From Ecdyonurus torrentis (lineage: Eukaryota > Arthropoda > Insecta > Ephemeroptera > Heptageniidae), in the NCBI GenBank assembly GCA_949318235.1, contig OX439132.1:47552771-47616770 (forward strand): a DNA stretch of 64,000 nt. Reading direction: 5' to 3'. Below, piece after piece: positions 25,395 through 51,605 of the stretch. Both the position numbers and the translations under genes were made by a program. The notes beneath the pieces were generated by a model that saw only the letters and a program-made list of their open reading frames with translations, made no database searches and was not told the origin of the DNA. Within the stretch, counting starts at the first letter, position 1, and each line of letters starts with the position of its first letter.

Positions 25395-27400
25395 TTAGGA
25401 GTAGTTCTCCTCGTGCTCGGACTCATCTAAACGTGGATTGTGACGTGTCACTCGTTGACGATGGGTATCTTGCTTGACTGTGGAGGGTTGTGGGTCGTTT
25501 TTTGTAGCATCTTGCGGTACATGTGAGGCTGGAAACATTCAACAAGAGACAGATATGGAACTAGTGGCTCTTTTTGTAAAAAAACTTCCATCTATTATTA
25601 TGCACGACTACTAATCTATTCGGAACCTGCATTTCTGAGTTTACCGGCAACAAAATTCTTGTTATAGGAAATGGTTCTTTGAATTTAGTAGTGAGTTTTG
25701 GAGATTCTCCTTTTTTCACTGAGTCGTCGGGCAGCCATACAATATCATCAACTTTAAAAGTTACATAATGACTTTTTTATTATTGACTCTAGCATATGTC
25801 ATGAACGACTTACAATTATTTTCATAAACTTCTTGAAATATTAATTTTAGTTGTTTTAGATAGTATTAAACCTCTTTATAGTTTATTTCAGGCAGTTCAT
25901 CTTGAATTAAGCTAAATGGGGTACGCATTTTCTTTTCATAGACAACTTCATATGGTGAATATTTGTTTAAACAGTGTACGGTAATGTATTATGTACAGCT
26001 CTGGCCAAAAGTTTGAGAACGATATGAAAGTGATCGGGCAAAACAGATGAGTCATCAATGCAGGTTCCTATTTTCCTGACTATATCGATAGAATGTGAAT
26101 CTTTCCCCTTGCCTCCTTCTTTAAGTTTGCACTATCTGTTGTGTCTAGTTTTGTTATCATGCTTTTCGATCAAACAATCACACAGAATGTGGTGATTTCT
26201 ATTTTTACCTATCAAACTCACAAAATATTGTCTTCTTCAGTTTTATTTTTTTATATCCCTTCCATGAAGCAAGGATTTTTTTTAATATTATTTTTTAAAA
26301 ATATTCAATAATTATATGATCACAGTTTACGATGTTTATGCCACTTTATATTTAATGGATATAATAAAAAAAATTATTTCATTATTTTATCTTTTTTCAA
26401 TTAAATTATTTATTAAATATAATATTTTATTTTGAAACAATATGATTTGATGTCTAATTTTATCTTCTGTTCTTCTTTTCTCCCGCATAAACAATTATCT
26501 CTTTATCGCGTCATTTATATTATATAGAATAAAAGTTGTTTCATTTCATTAATTAAGCTATCTTTTTTTTTATAAAGTATTACAAATATTCAATAATTAT
26601 ATGGTTACAGTTTATGATATTTATGATACTTTATATTTAAGGGATAGGCCTATATTTAAAAAAAATTATTTCACTATTTTTTTTTATTAACATATTTATT
26701 AATTATAATATTTAATTATCAAACAATTTGATTTTGTATTTAATTTTATCATCTGTTGTTGTTTTATTCCCCCGCATATTCCCGTTTTTTTAATTATAGA
26801 ATTTAAGTTGTTTCATATAAATAATTAGTTAATGAATTATAGCAAACTATTTACACAAATTATATATAAAAACGATTATTTGTAGAAATTAATTAATTGA
26901 TTAAAAATAAAATAAAAAATTTCAAATAATACAAAAAAAAATATATATAATAATAATAATTATAAAATAAAAATATTGGCCTATCTATATAATAAAGTAT
27001 TTTTACCAAATTTGATATTATATTATTATATAAATCTTGTATTCTAACAAAAAACCAAGAGACAGAACATTTTACAATATCAAATAGCAGGCATGCATAA
27101 CAAAACTAAAATATTTTGTAGTCCTCAGAAATATTGAAAAGCTAGAAAGGTGTATGCAGCAAGCAAGCAAGAGAGACGCACGTCTGCTTGCTTGCTGCCG
27201 TGATAAATAATCGTAATCGCTATAGTGATATAGTCAGGAAAAAGGAAATTTGCTTGTTTACATGATTTGTGTTGCGAGTTGCATTTCAAATCGTTCTCAA
27301 ACTTTTGGCCAGAGCTGTACAAAAACAACATATTGCAAAAATTCATGTCCCTTTTTGTGTGTTTATTTACATAATGTGAGCATTTGTTTAAAGCTTTTAT
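25395..27400 (-). pseudogene. gypsy-type (Ty3) Pol remnant, integrase C-terminal half, split by a transposon
   Basis: Minus-strand remnant of an LTR-retrotransposon integrase. Reading from high to low coordinates, 27400-27320 carries a YVNKH...MLF segment. It is interrupted by the TA-flanked element at 25996-27317, and continues at 25993 with NKYSPYEVVYEKK, the conserved block at the end of the catalytic core. After a stop and frameshift comes FKVDDIVWLPDD then KLTTKFKEPFPITRILLPV, the GPY/F-type C-terminal domain, ending in VVVHNNRWK. A last frame closes at 25395 with ESEHEENYS. Several stops and frameshifts mean it is dead. Assignment to gypsy rests on the SPYE and GPF-like motifs; no LTRs were identified. 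Confidence 0.75.
25994..27319. mobile_element. 1.3 kb Tc1/mariner-like non-autonomous element, copy 1
   Basis: Ends CAGCTCTGGCCAAAAGTTTG and its complement, flanked by TA on both sides (25994-25995, 27318-27319). The element is 1322 bp. The interior is AT-rich with no transposase frame and contains a direct duplication of about 290 bp (units near 26301 and 26589, starting ATATTCAATAATTATATG). The right part has a CTTGCTTGCTG-rich hairpin at about 27155-27200. It inserted into the gypsy integrase remnant. An inverted sister copy lies at 57498-58789. Confidence 0.85.
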
Positions 27401-27482
27401 GCACAAAATCATTTTATCGATAAGAAGCTGGATTTTTATTAGTTTTTTTAAATTTTGTAATAAATATATTAATAAGTAGATA

Positions 27483-27712
27483 GTCTGAACCCGCTCTGTT
27501 TCTGTATGGCATTGATTCTGTTGAGTAGAATGCTTTGGGGCCCTGGGTTGGGCTATCTGGTTCAGAGAAATCCCCGTTTGTGGATCTCGCATCTTTTCTA
27601 CATGGATGACCTGAACATAAATGCATCAAACCCTGCAATGTTGCTGTGTATGTTTAAGCTTGTTAAGAGTTTCAGTGATGCCATTTGTATGGATTTTGAC
27701 CGGCAATATACA
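27483..27712 (+). pseudogene. Non-LTR retrotransposon reverse transcriptase fragment
   Basis: About 76 codons matching the RT palm of LINEs: SLNPLCFCMALILLSRML corresponds to the usual D-x-LSPL-x-FC-x-AL-x-PLS block, then LGYLVQRN, then ISHLFYMDDLNINAS with the catalytic YMDD box, then FSDAICMDF. Both ends are truncated and no other part of the element is nearby. The MDDL wording with this spacing is typical of site-non-specific R2/Dong-like and related LINEs, but the clade is uncertain. It differs from the FADD-type LINE at 53-57 kb. Confidence 0.75.
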
Positions 27713-28326
27713 TTTTTTTTCTACGTTCAAATAAGAAAAATCCTTAGCAATTATCCCCCAATGTTTTGCTTACCCTACTTCATAAAATTAAAAAACTCAC
27801 TATTGCCCAGTATATTTATTTATAATTGTATAAAGAAGGTACATATCATTGATATAATTTGTCTGCATCTTTCACAACTATGAAACTAGTACTGGAGGTA
27901 ACTGTTACCTCAAAAACAACGCTTATTATTTAGCAAAAATTGTTCTTAATTTGGTATATCCCTATATTAAAATGAACTCATCAATGTAATAAAGCAATTT
28001 GAATTTTATGCATCCTTAAAAAATCAACTCAAAATAACTAAAAAAAAAAAGTGTTTTATAGAGTGTCAGACTATCACTCCGCTATTTCCGTGAAATACTG
28101 TCAAAGCTTTCTCTTGCTTTGATTCACATTCAATTTTGTTTGTATCTTGTGTGCATTTAAGTGTATAATAATTATAAAAAGACCTGTTCATCTTTGTAAA
28201 GACATTGAAATAGTAATATAGAACAAAATATATATTTAGATTAGTACATAATTAATTATTACAAAACAGTGTACAATGTTGGAACAAAATATTTTTTCAG
28301 CGCATTCATAGGATTACTTAAACATC
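27713..28326. other. AT-rich sequence, no gene seen
   Basis: No supported feature. Confidence 0.5.
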
Positions 28327-29837
28327 ATATATCGAGGGCTACGCGGCAAATCGGAACTTGTGCAGCCTCCGCGCGCGCAAGATTGAAACATATGGATTCT
28401 CCGCGCACCTACTTTTTGGCACATATGCAGCCTCCGCGGCCGCTAATATTGAAACATGTGTAATCTCCGTGGACGCTACGAATGAAACATATGTACATTC
28501 CGCGCGTACGAAAAGTGACACATCTGAAGAATGATATTTTGGCACATCTGAAGAAAGCTATACCTACCAATATGAATTGCATTTACAGATAAAATTTACA
28601 TGGAGGATGATATAATATCATCGGATAATAAATTTAAAATTGTATTTAAAAAAAATTAATAGGTTAATAATAAAAAAAAACTAATTAAAAATTAAATTAT
28701 AAATAGACAGATAATTAATAAATAAATGATTATATCAATAAATGAAGCAAAAGGTAAATAAATTTATTTATAAATAGGTAAATGAATCAATGAATAAATA
28801 AATAAATAAATAAAAAATTATAATAATAAACAAGTAATGAAAAGTAAATGCATATGTTCAAAAGAAATAAAATCATACTTTTAACAGTAAAATTTGAAAT
28901 GTTTTCCTCATCAAAATATTTTAACACCTTCTCTACTAAAAACTTAAAGAATTTAAATTATCACCTAAAATAAAACATAAAGAAACCTACCTTAAAATTT
29001 TAAGACTCTTCTTAAATTTTTTAGTAAAAAATAATCTTATCAAAAAACCGACACTACAATAAAATTACACACTTCACTAATGCTCTGCTTTTTTTATTCA
29101 CTGCAATTATTATAATTTAAATTAAATAATTTAATTTTTTGAAAAAATCAATCATAAAATTTAATTTATACGGAATAACTAAAAATACAACTACACTCTC
29201 CACAAAGCAGAATGAAAACTGAATTATTTACCGGCAATAGTCAACTAGTCAGGATGTTTACAATTTTGACCTTTGAAGTGTATGTATGATAAGAAAATAC
29301 TCTAGCTGATCATTCATAAGTTGACTTGAGGTAGTTGAGGTAGGGTAGCTTAAAAATTCATAAAATGAATCACAAGAAAATTCTATTATAAAAAAAATTA
29401 GAGCTTTGAAAAGTATTTTCCATTTAAAATAAATAAAAACTTTGTTTTAAAAACATTAATAGCATATTAATTTAAAAAAAAGTAATGGTACATAATATAT
29501 TTTTATTGTAAAATTATCTATTATATCTTATTTAAATTTTATTTACATCATTAAATCATTAAAGCGTTAAGTTTTGCATCAGAGAAATTAAAAAACTTGT
29601 GCTTAAAACTTGTAATCATAAAACTCTGCAAATTATTCAGATGTGTCACTTTTCGTACGCGCGGAATGTACATATGTTTCATTCGCAGCGTCCGCGGAGA
29701 TTACACATTTTTCAATATTAGCGGCCGCGGAGGCTGCATATGTGCCAAAAAGTAGGTGCGCGGAGAATCCATATGTTTCAATCTTGCGCGCGCGGAGGCT
29801 GCACAAGTTCCAAATTGCCGCGTAGCCCTCGATATAT
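28327..29837. mobile_element. Inverted-repeat element with GC-rich, 33-bp periodic arms
   Basis: 1511 bp bounded by ATATATCGAGGGCTACGCGG and its complement. Arms 28327-28530 and 29634-29837 are about 95% identical by eye and far more GC-rich than the surroundings. Each arm is a run of 33-bp units ending in CATATG or CATCTG (unit ends at 28394, 28427, 28460, 28493, 28526) and containing CTCCGCG near the start. The interior of about 1.1 kb is AT-rich and non-coding. The end motif ATATCGAGGG is shared with the MITE at 8490. Confidence 0.85.
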
Positions 29838-30972
29838 TTGAGTCTTAAAGGCCCTATATTTAATTTTTTTATAATTGTGTTTATTTCCACAGCCAATTTC
29901 CATCTTACATGTTTATTGTTTGGTGCATTCACTCTTACGAAACTAGAAATAAAGGTTATAATATTTGTTTCAAAAAGCAATGCTTCTAAATTATACAATT
30001 CAAACCAAAAAAATCCTAAGATTTAACAATGCATTTTTTATGTATAAAAAAAAGATAATTTGAATTAAATCATTAAATATTTTAAAATGAAATATAAACA
30101 TCTCTTAATGGTAGCGTTTATTTTGTATCTGACTTCTGCACTCCATTAACGGAAAAAACTATAAATTTTAAAATGAAATACTCGTTTTGTTTCACACTGC
30201 TACAATATTAGGTTGAAAAATATGTTCTTTTCAAGTATCAAAATTTAAAGCAAAATTTTTGTAGTAATATAAAAATAAATTTTTAAAAATTATTTAAGTA
30301 GCCATTAAACAAAATTAAAAAATTTAAAATTTAAAAACTAATATATAAGACGATGTTAAATTAACAGGAGGTTAAATAAAACATTGTTAATTATGAAACT
30401 ATTAAATATTGAGAGACACTATTTTTTGCAATTATTAACTAAAAATCATACTTAAACTATTCATTTACTAGACTTAAGTACTATTGACATGGTACCGAGA
30501 TGAAATGAATTACCTGCAATTTAATGATGCTTTTCAGTCTATAGTTGTGCATTTCCTTACGGTACGTAAAATTTGTGTCCGTCAGAGGATAAATATAGTT
30601 TATCAATTTAAACAAATGCAAACGATCACAACGTTTATTTTAAAAGAAATATTAAGAGTTTTATGTGTTTACCTTCTAAACAATTTGTAAAACATGTGAA
30701 TTTTTATTTTTTGTAATCGTTTTTAATGTAAAGCAGTTACTAAGTCGTTAAAGCTACAAGAAACAATTCACATTTTGCCGTAAAATTATTATTTTTTTGC
30801 CTTAAGAAGAGCTTTTCTTTAAATTGTCGAAAAGCTAATCTGGCTGTTAAACATTGCAGATCAATTTAAAAAATGTGACTTCTTTTTTAACATGACCCAT
30901 CTTACTCTTACTGAAATATTGATGAGCAATTATAAAATAAAAATATCTCTTATGTATTTTTTGTTATTTTAG
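29838..30972. other. AT-rich 5' flank of the lectin gene; upstream exons unresolved
   Basis: Must contain the promoter and first exon(s) of the lectin if they are close. Two weak candidates: a signal-peptide-like open stretch at 30087-30149 (MKYKHLLMVAFILYLTSALH, then stop, no in-phase donor found), and a 24-nt stretch at 30538-30561 between TGCTTTTCAG and GTACGT. Confidence 0.3.
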
Positions 30973-45019
<14,047 letters not shown>

Positions 45020-45371
45020 GTAAATAATTTGAAACACATTACTTTCGTTCTTCTTATTAAGGATAAAAAATTTAAAGTTATAATAAACCACTAAAATATT
45101 GCATGTTAGCAATTAAATAATATTTACTTTTTTAACATAAAATATATAGAAAAATTTAGTAGATGTCTCTTTCTGGATTATATCTCACGGACTAGATGTT
45201 CGCTAATTTCATGTTGGGGTTGAACACCATTTTAGTCGAACTCGAACCAATCTCGAACTCTTAAATTTTTGTCGAACACGAACCGAACAGAAACACTTTT
45301 TAGTATGTTCGAACACATCACGAACTGTTCGATCGAAAAACACTAAATTGCCACCTTCCATTGGGCTGAAT

Positions 45372-45406
<35 letters not shown>

Positions 45407-47525
45407 TGAAGTTATAGGTATATATTTTTTGTTACCTCTGATGTACACCTCTGTCACTCTCTCTCTGACAAACAGAAAAGTAAAATACAAAGTTTTCTAT
45501 CAAAAACTATGAATGGGACAGCTTTGTGTTTTACCTTTTACCTTTCTCTGTTGAAATTTCTAGAATTCATTAACTATATAAAAACTTTTGACTTCGGCAA
45601 ATAAAATAAAAGAGCACTTATCTTGAAAACTATTTTTTCGTAGTAAACATAAATAATCATTTTATAATCTTTAAAGTGCCTTCTATTGTATGTATAGGTA
45701 CGAAAAAATTTCTCTTTTATACTGCAAAGTAAAATATATTTTTCAAGTCACATTTTTTTATTTTTGCCTTATTTTAACAATACTCGATTTAGTGTTTAAA
45801 ATTCCAAAACTGAGGAGTCGAAAAAGTGTTCGTCGAACACGAACTCGAATACCTCAAAAATTTTTAACAAACTTGAATACAAACTGTTTGAGTTCGTGTG
45901 CTGTTCGCAAAATGTACGAGATCGAACTCGAACACTCCAAGACTGCAACACACAGTAAAACACACAGTAAAAAAATGTATTTAAAAATGTTTAATTAACA
46001 AAAATCCCACATGTAAAAACATAATCAAATATTTTTTGGTTCATTGATTTCATTTAAAGATTATATGCAAATATAGCAATTTATATTTTTTTTTCTTATT
46101 TGAATTTTATTTTACTAAAATTCATAATAAAAATTAAGAAATATAAAAAAATTCTATTCTTTTTCAATTTATTTTAAAATAATACTTTTCTTTTAAATTA
46201 TAACAAAAAATGTACAAAGAAATGTTGTGAAAATTAAGCTTCTCTTTGAACGATTTCTAGTAAAATATAGCCAACTTCTACTTAAAAGATACATAAAGCT
46301 ATAACTTTTAATATATTGCTCATTACATTTTTTATGTGAATAATTATAAAAGAAATGATTATTAATAATTCTCAAAAAGTTTTTCCTTTCTTATTAGATT
46401 TAGAAACTAACGTAATTATTTAAATATGAATAATTTGGTGTCTATATCTTAGCTTCTTTTATTTTAATATCTAGCGTTGTCTTAATTTTTGACAATTTTA
46501 TGGTTATAGAGTTTGCACTTGACTGTTGCTTTTTGTTTTGTTTAGATTCTAGAGGTCGTCTAAAATCAAAATTTGAAAGTATTAAAATTACGTAACATTC
46601 CTTATTGTTTTTATTAAAAATTATTTCCCATTTTAGTAAATATTAATTAGTATTTAGTTTAAAAATAAAGTCAAGTCTAGGGTTTAAATTTCGTCGATTT
46701 TTTTAATATGAATGTACACATGTAGTCTAATTAAACGAGCATTAATAAAACACTTTATTCAAGATTAAGTTTTTTTGTCCATCCAAATCCTTGTATAATC
46801 TCTCTGTTATAAAAGTTAAAAAAATTAAACCTTGTAAAAACAATATAAATTTTAATTTAGCGTACAATACAAACAGTGAAGACTTGTAATTCAACAGTTT
46901 TGAAGTCTTAAAACTTGTTACTCTGATTTGATAAACATGTGTGCTGTGTTTTTATGTTTTTGAGTGTCTTTCTTTAGAAGACACCTAAAATATTATTATT
47001 CGAGACACTCCGCTTAGCCTTGTAGAGTAGATAGAAATTTCCTGAACCTAATTAACTCTTTTTATACAAGCATCAAGCCTTAAATAAACCACTTTTGTTA
47101 CATAATAGATCACTATTTTATTGTTTTGAATAAGTTAACCTTAATCGGTAATCAAACTGTATGAAAATGAAAATTATTTAAATTAAAATTTTTACTCTAT
47201 TTACATCTGCGTATAACCAGATTATATTTTCACTGCAGGTGATAAGAAAAAAAAAGTGCAGTGACAATGAACTGCATTCTTAAATATTATATTCACAGTT
47301 CAAATATAAAAAAATAATTAAATGCAACTATATGTTATATGTATTAGATGATTTTTACTATAGATATTACAGTTAGTGATATAGTTAGATGATTATTAGT
47401 TAGTTAGATGATAACTAGCAAATAATATATATATCACACAGGCACACACACACACATACACACACGCACACACACACACACACACACACATACACACACA
47501 CAAACACACACACACACACTCAATC

Positions 47526-47566
<41 letters not shown>

Positions 47567-48510
47567 AATAAATAAAATATATTGCATTTAAATAAATTTA
47601 TACTTAATTTACGTCTTTCACTATTTATACAAAACTATATATTTGTATGAAATACATACTTTTTAAAGCTAAAAAACTAGTAAACAATTTTAAGAAAAAT
47701 TACGATTGAACAAAACAAGGGAAATGAAAGAATATACAGGGTGTTTATAATGTCTCTGAAAACGTTAAAACTTTAATAAAACTCAAAAGACTCAACGTAA
47801 AGTATACTTTTTTTTATCAAATTAATGCTCAAAATATGATAAATTTGAAAATTAAAACGTAAATGCTACCAGATGGTTATTAATCTTGCTTTTGCATCAA
47901 AAACTGCAAAAAAAGACAAATCGATGTCCACACTCACATTTTAACGCTGGCATCATCTGAAAAGTACATACCGAAAAAACATACCTACTAAAAATATATA
48001 TTACTGATTTAATTGTGAGTCATTACTAAATTAAAACATTTGTATTACATATTAATTATATATAAATTTTTAATTCAGTATTGATTCAGTAAGGAAACAC
48101 TAAAACAATTTGGAAAAATCACTCTCAAGTCTGCACCGTTGCTCACAGCAGGCCGATATTTCAGCATGTGGTTCCTCGATGTATTGCATACTCAACCTAT
48201 ACCTTAAAGATTATGGGCGTATAATTGTGTTTTCAGGAATTGCTTGTAAGATCGAGGTGCAAGGTGTAAGCTACGTCTTACTAATGTTGTTCGTAAACCC
48301 TGCTTTCTTGCACCAAAAAATGCGCATTCCATTTGAATAATCAAAGACGATCGTCATTTTAGGAGCAGAGAACAGGGTTTACGAACAGCATTACTGGATC
48401 ATTAAAAATAGTCAAGTGTTGTTAAAAAATATCATTTGCGTCTCAAAATAAACTAAAAGAGTGAGAACTACGATTTCTTCAAGATACTACCATATGAGTC
48501 TCCTGGAGTC
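45020..48510. other. 3' flank of the lectin gene, AT-rich with repeats
   Basis: 45185-45950 contains opposed runs of TCGAACTCGAAC / GTTCGAGTTCG words, probably a decayed hAT-type MITE. 45373-45405 is (GA)n. 47438-47566 is (CA)n. At 47748 ACAGGGTGTTTATAATG resembles the Tc1/mariner-like end at 37857. At 48277-48400 TGTTGTTCGTAAACCCTG and its complement form a short inverted repeat. No gene supported. Confidence 0.5.
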
Positions 48511-49403
48511 CTTGCAACCTTGTTTATGACATATAGTATATTATTATAAACTCCTTGGTTTATGATTATTCATTGAACTCTATATATTGTAATAGTTGAC
48601 ATAGACACCACAAGAAGTCACCTGTCATGCACTCAGGTAGACAATCCATCTGGTTTATATTTTGCTTGCTTGCTTGCTCATTCGCTCTCTCTCGCTTCAG
48701 AGAAATGCTCTCAAGTATTTGTTTGATAATAAATTTAGAACTAACTATTTTTTTACCAAATTGCTGTCATAACAAACCAAATTGACATATATAATAATAA
48801 AAATATATCTCTCTGAATTTTTTTTTTAAAAAAAGAAAAATGTTTTATTATGAATTATTTGCAATATGTATTTATTCTTCTTTATTTATTTATGTTTTCT
48901 TCATTTTTTTTCTTTATTTTAAATAAAGATGCATATTTCTAGCATGTGGTTACGCAGTGTGCTTGCCATATGCAGCAGGCATTTCGTTGACGGTAACTCA
49001 GATATTCAAGTTAGAGTAAATAAAATCAAAAAAAAAAAAACAATCTACATTAAGGTGTCGTTTACAGTTTCCTTCATCAGCTATAATAAAATATAACCAT
49101 AATTTTTCCTATTGCTTACAAGACTTACTTGTTAGTAGTAACATTTTGTGTGCTTGTTGTTATGGAATTCTTGGACAATGAAGCAAAATATCTACCAGCC
49201 AGATTGTCTTTATACCCGAGTGCATCACAGGTGACTTCTTGTGGTGTCTATGTCAACTATTACAATATATAGAGTTCAATGAATTAACATAATCCAAAGT
49301 GTTTATATTAATATACTCTATATCGTAAACAAGGTTGCAAGACTTAACTTAGTAAAAATTATTCAGTTTAAATAATAACCTATTATTTGACCTAAACTGT
49401 ACA
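48511..49403. mobile_element. Foldback MITE, family A copy 2
   Basis: Left CTTGCAACCTTGTTTATGA through CACCTGTCATGCACTCAG and GTAGACAATCC; right GCCAGATTGTC through GAGTGCATCACAGGTGACTTC to CCTAAACTGTACAG. The same landmarks in the same order as at 7577-8484. The left arm lacks the outermost part and the interior differs, so this copy is older or rearranged. Confidence 0.75.
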
Positions 49404-50420
49404 GGAGACACAAATCGTAGCTGTTATTATTCGCTTCACCTTGTCAGTTAAAGACTCACATACTTGTACGGGGAAGCAAGATCCAGTTGGGCACGACTGG
49501 GCAAACTGGGATTGTAAGAAAGATTCCTCAAAAATTCTTTTACACTTTTTTGAAATCATTCAATTAAGTGATAGCAGAAAACAAAGAATTTTGCTTTCAG
49601 TGAACTTTTACCTCCTACTTCAGGTTAGTCACGGATAATTGGGCTTACAAACATAACTTATATAAATATAGAAAAACATATTTTGGGAATGTAATTTGTC
49701 TTGTTATGCATACACCTAAATATTTTAACATAAAAAATGACACATGGATCTTTTTAAAAGAAAACCCAATATAAAGTAAACCTTACAAGCATTCTAAAAT
49801 TAGGGCTGCAAAGCTACTTTCCCTTTAGAGAATTAAGACATGTGTTCTCATTTAAGTAATTTTTTTCTCATTTCTCCCACCCTTCACCTCATCTCTCACC
49901 TCAGTTGTAATCTTAGAAGAAGTGAGAGATTTTCTTAAATTTAAGACATTTTTTAAATAAGTTAATTAGTGCATTTATTTTTAAAATCTATCGTGCTTAC
50001 TTTGCCAGTTTATTATGAGATAACTAGTTTATATTTTGGCTAAGTGTCACTATGTGATGCCCAATAGTTTTCCTGTTATGATGCTGAAAATTAAAAATTG
50101 TTGAAAATCCTTTGTTTTTGTTATGGTGCCAACCACCATTTCCCAATATCGAAAGAACTACTAAAAAATAAAAAGACAAAAATCTGCACCAAAAAAAATT
50201 GCAAAAATTTTCTCTGTTTTAAGTTTTTTAATGGTTTTTTCAAGTTTTAAGATTTCGCCCCTGTAATAGCATTCATAACGTTAGCATAGTAGAAATTCTT
50301 ATGCTTATCATTGCTGAGCTCATCTCTGTTAGGGTACCTACTCAAGGCTGAGCTTGCTCATGAGGGGCAACAACAAGGGGGTGGTGGAGGCGTGGTTGGA
50401 TTGTGTGACCAACTCGTGAC
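49404..50420. other. AT-rich sequence, no gene seen
   Basis: No supported feature. Confidence 0.5.
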
Positions 50421-50424
50421 TGGA

Positions 50425-51010
50425 CTATGGTGACACAACTAGATCTGAAGTCACTGGAATGACCATACTACTGGAACATACATTAAACAATGTGAACTTT
50501 ATTGCCACGTGACTGGACACCAGCGCGCGGTAGCCGCTCTCCACTGCTACGTGACACAGCTGAATCTACAGTTACTAGAATGACCAGACTGCTGAAACCT
50601 ATTTTAAATAATGAAGACTGTGTTACCGCCGCGTAACTGGACTCAAGCAGCTGGTAGTCGCTCTCCACTGCTACGTGACGCAGCTACAGTTAGAGTAACT
50701 AGGGTGACCAGACTTCTGGAACATACTTCAAATAATGTGGACTGTGTGACCACCACGTTACTGGACTCCAGCAGCCAGTAGCTACTCTCCACTGGTACGT
50801 GTCACAGCTAAATCTGGCTGGAGTCACTGGAGTGACCAAAATGCTGGAACATTCATCAAATTATATGACCTGTGTGACCGTCACGTGAAAGGACTCCATC
50901 AAGCAGTAGCCACTTTCCACTACCATGTGACAAATTTTCAGTTTGAGTGACTGGAACAACCAGTCTTTTGAAACATACATCCTGGAGTTACTGGAGCAAC
51001 CAGATTCCTA
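50425..51010. repeat. Minisatellite, period about 125 bp
   Basis: About 4.5 degenerate units, recognised by CTCTCCACTGCTACGTGAC-like words near 50535, 50660, 50786 and 50911, each followed by a CACTGGAGTGACCA-type phrase and GCTGGAACATAC. GC-richer than the surroundings. Confidence 0.85.
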
Positions 51011-51289
51011 CATTAACAACAAACAAACATTAAATAAATGTTTTAATTTGTATTACACTACACATTACTTCTGAGAAAAAAAGCCATTGTTAGTTAAATT
51101 AATTTAATATTGTGATTGTAATTGTACAATCTTTCATGGGCTATACAGAAGAGAAGCTAATACCCCATGAGGTTACTGGAAAAGACTCTGAGAATCCATA
51201 CACATTTTGTGTCCAGTCAACCTTAGTTGCAAATTGTTCTTGTGTTATCTAGGGCTCTTATATTTACCTAGTCTACAGCAAGTTTGGTT

Positions 51290-51605
51290 ATAGGTGATGA
51301 TGAATGGATAGGCAGGAAATATGAGTGAAATGGTGAACCGTCCCGAGATTCTCTCTATTGCGTGATGTAGGGTCACTTCTGCCTACATCAGGACGATCGG
51401 AGACATGCATACACACAGGCATACACACCTCTCCTACCGATGACTCATGACACAATAGCACACGCATCAACCTCATATGCAAAGATCACAAGTGCACTCC
51501 GCCAGCATACACGGCCTTGTAAAAGCCGCACAGCCTGGGAGTCGAACCAGTGACCCTTCGCACACGAAGCAGACTCGCTACCACTGCGCCACGGCCTTGG
51601 ATCAT
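51290..51605 (-). mobile_element. tRNA-derived SINE
   Basis: Minus-strand head at about 51605-51535: GGCCGTGGCGCAGTGGTAGC (box A TGGCGCAGTGG) and GGTTCGACTCC (box B), with a CTTCG/CGAAG stem where the anticodon arm would be. A body of about 230 bp follows, with no coding capacity. The two Pol III boxes are about 40 nt apart, as in tRNA heads. The tail and target duplication were not resolved. Confidence 0.7.

Noticed and set aside
27125..27592. 155-codon minus-strand frame
   Set aside because: It runs through a transposon end and part of the split integrase; only the integrase part is meaningful.
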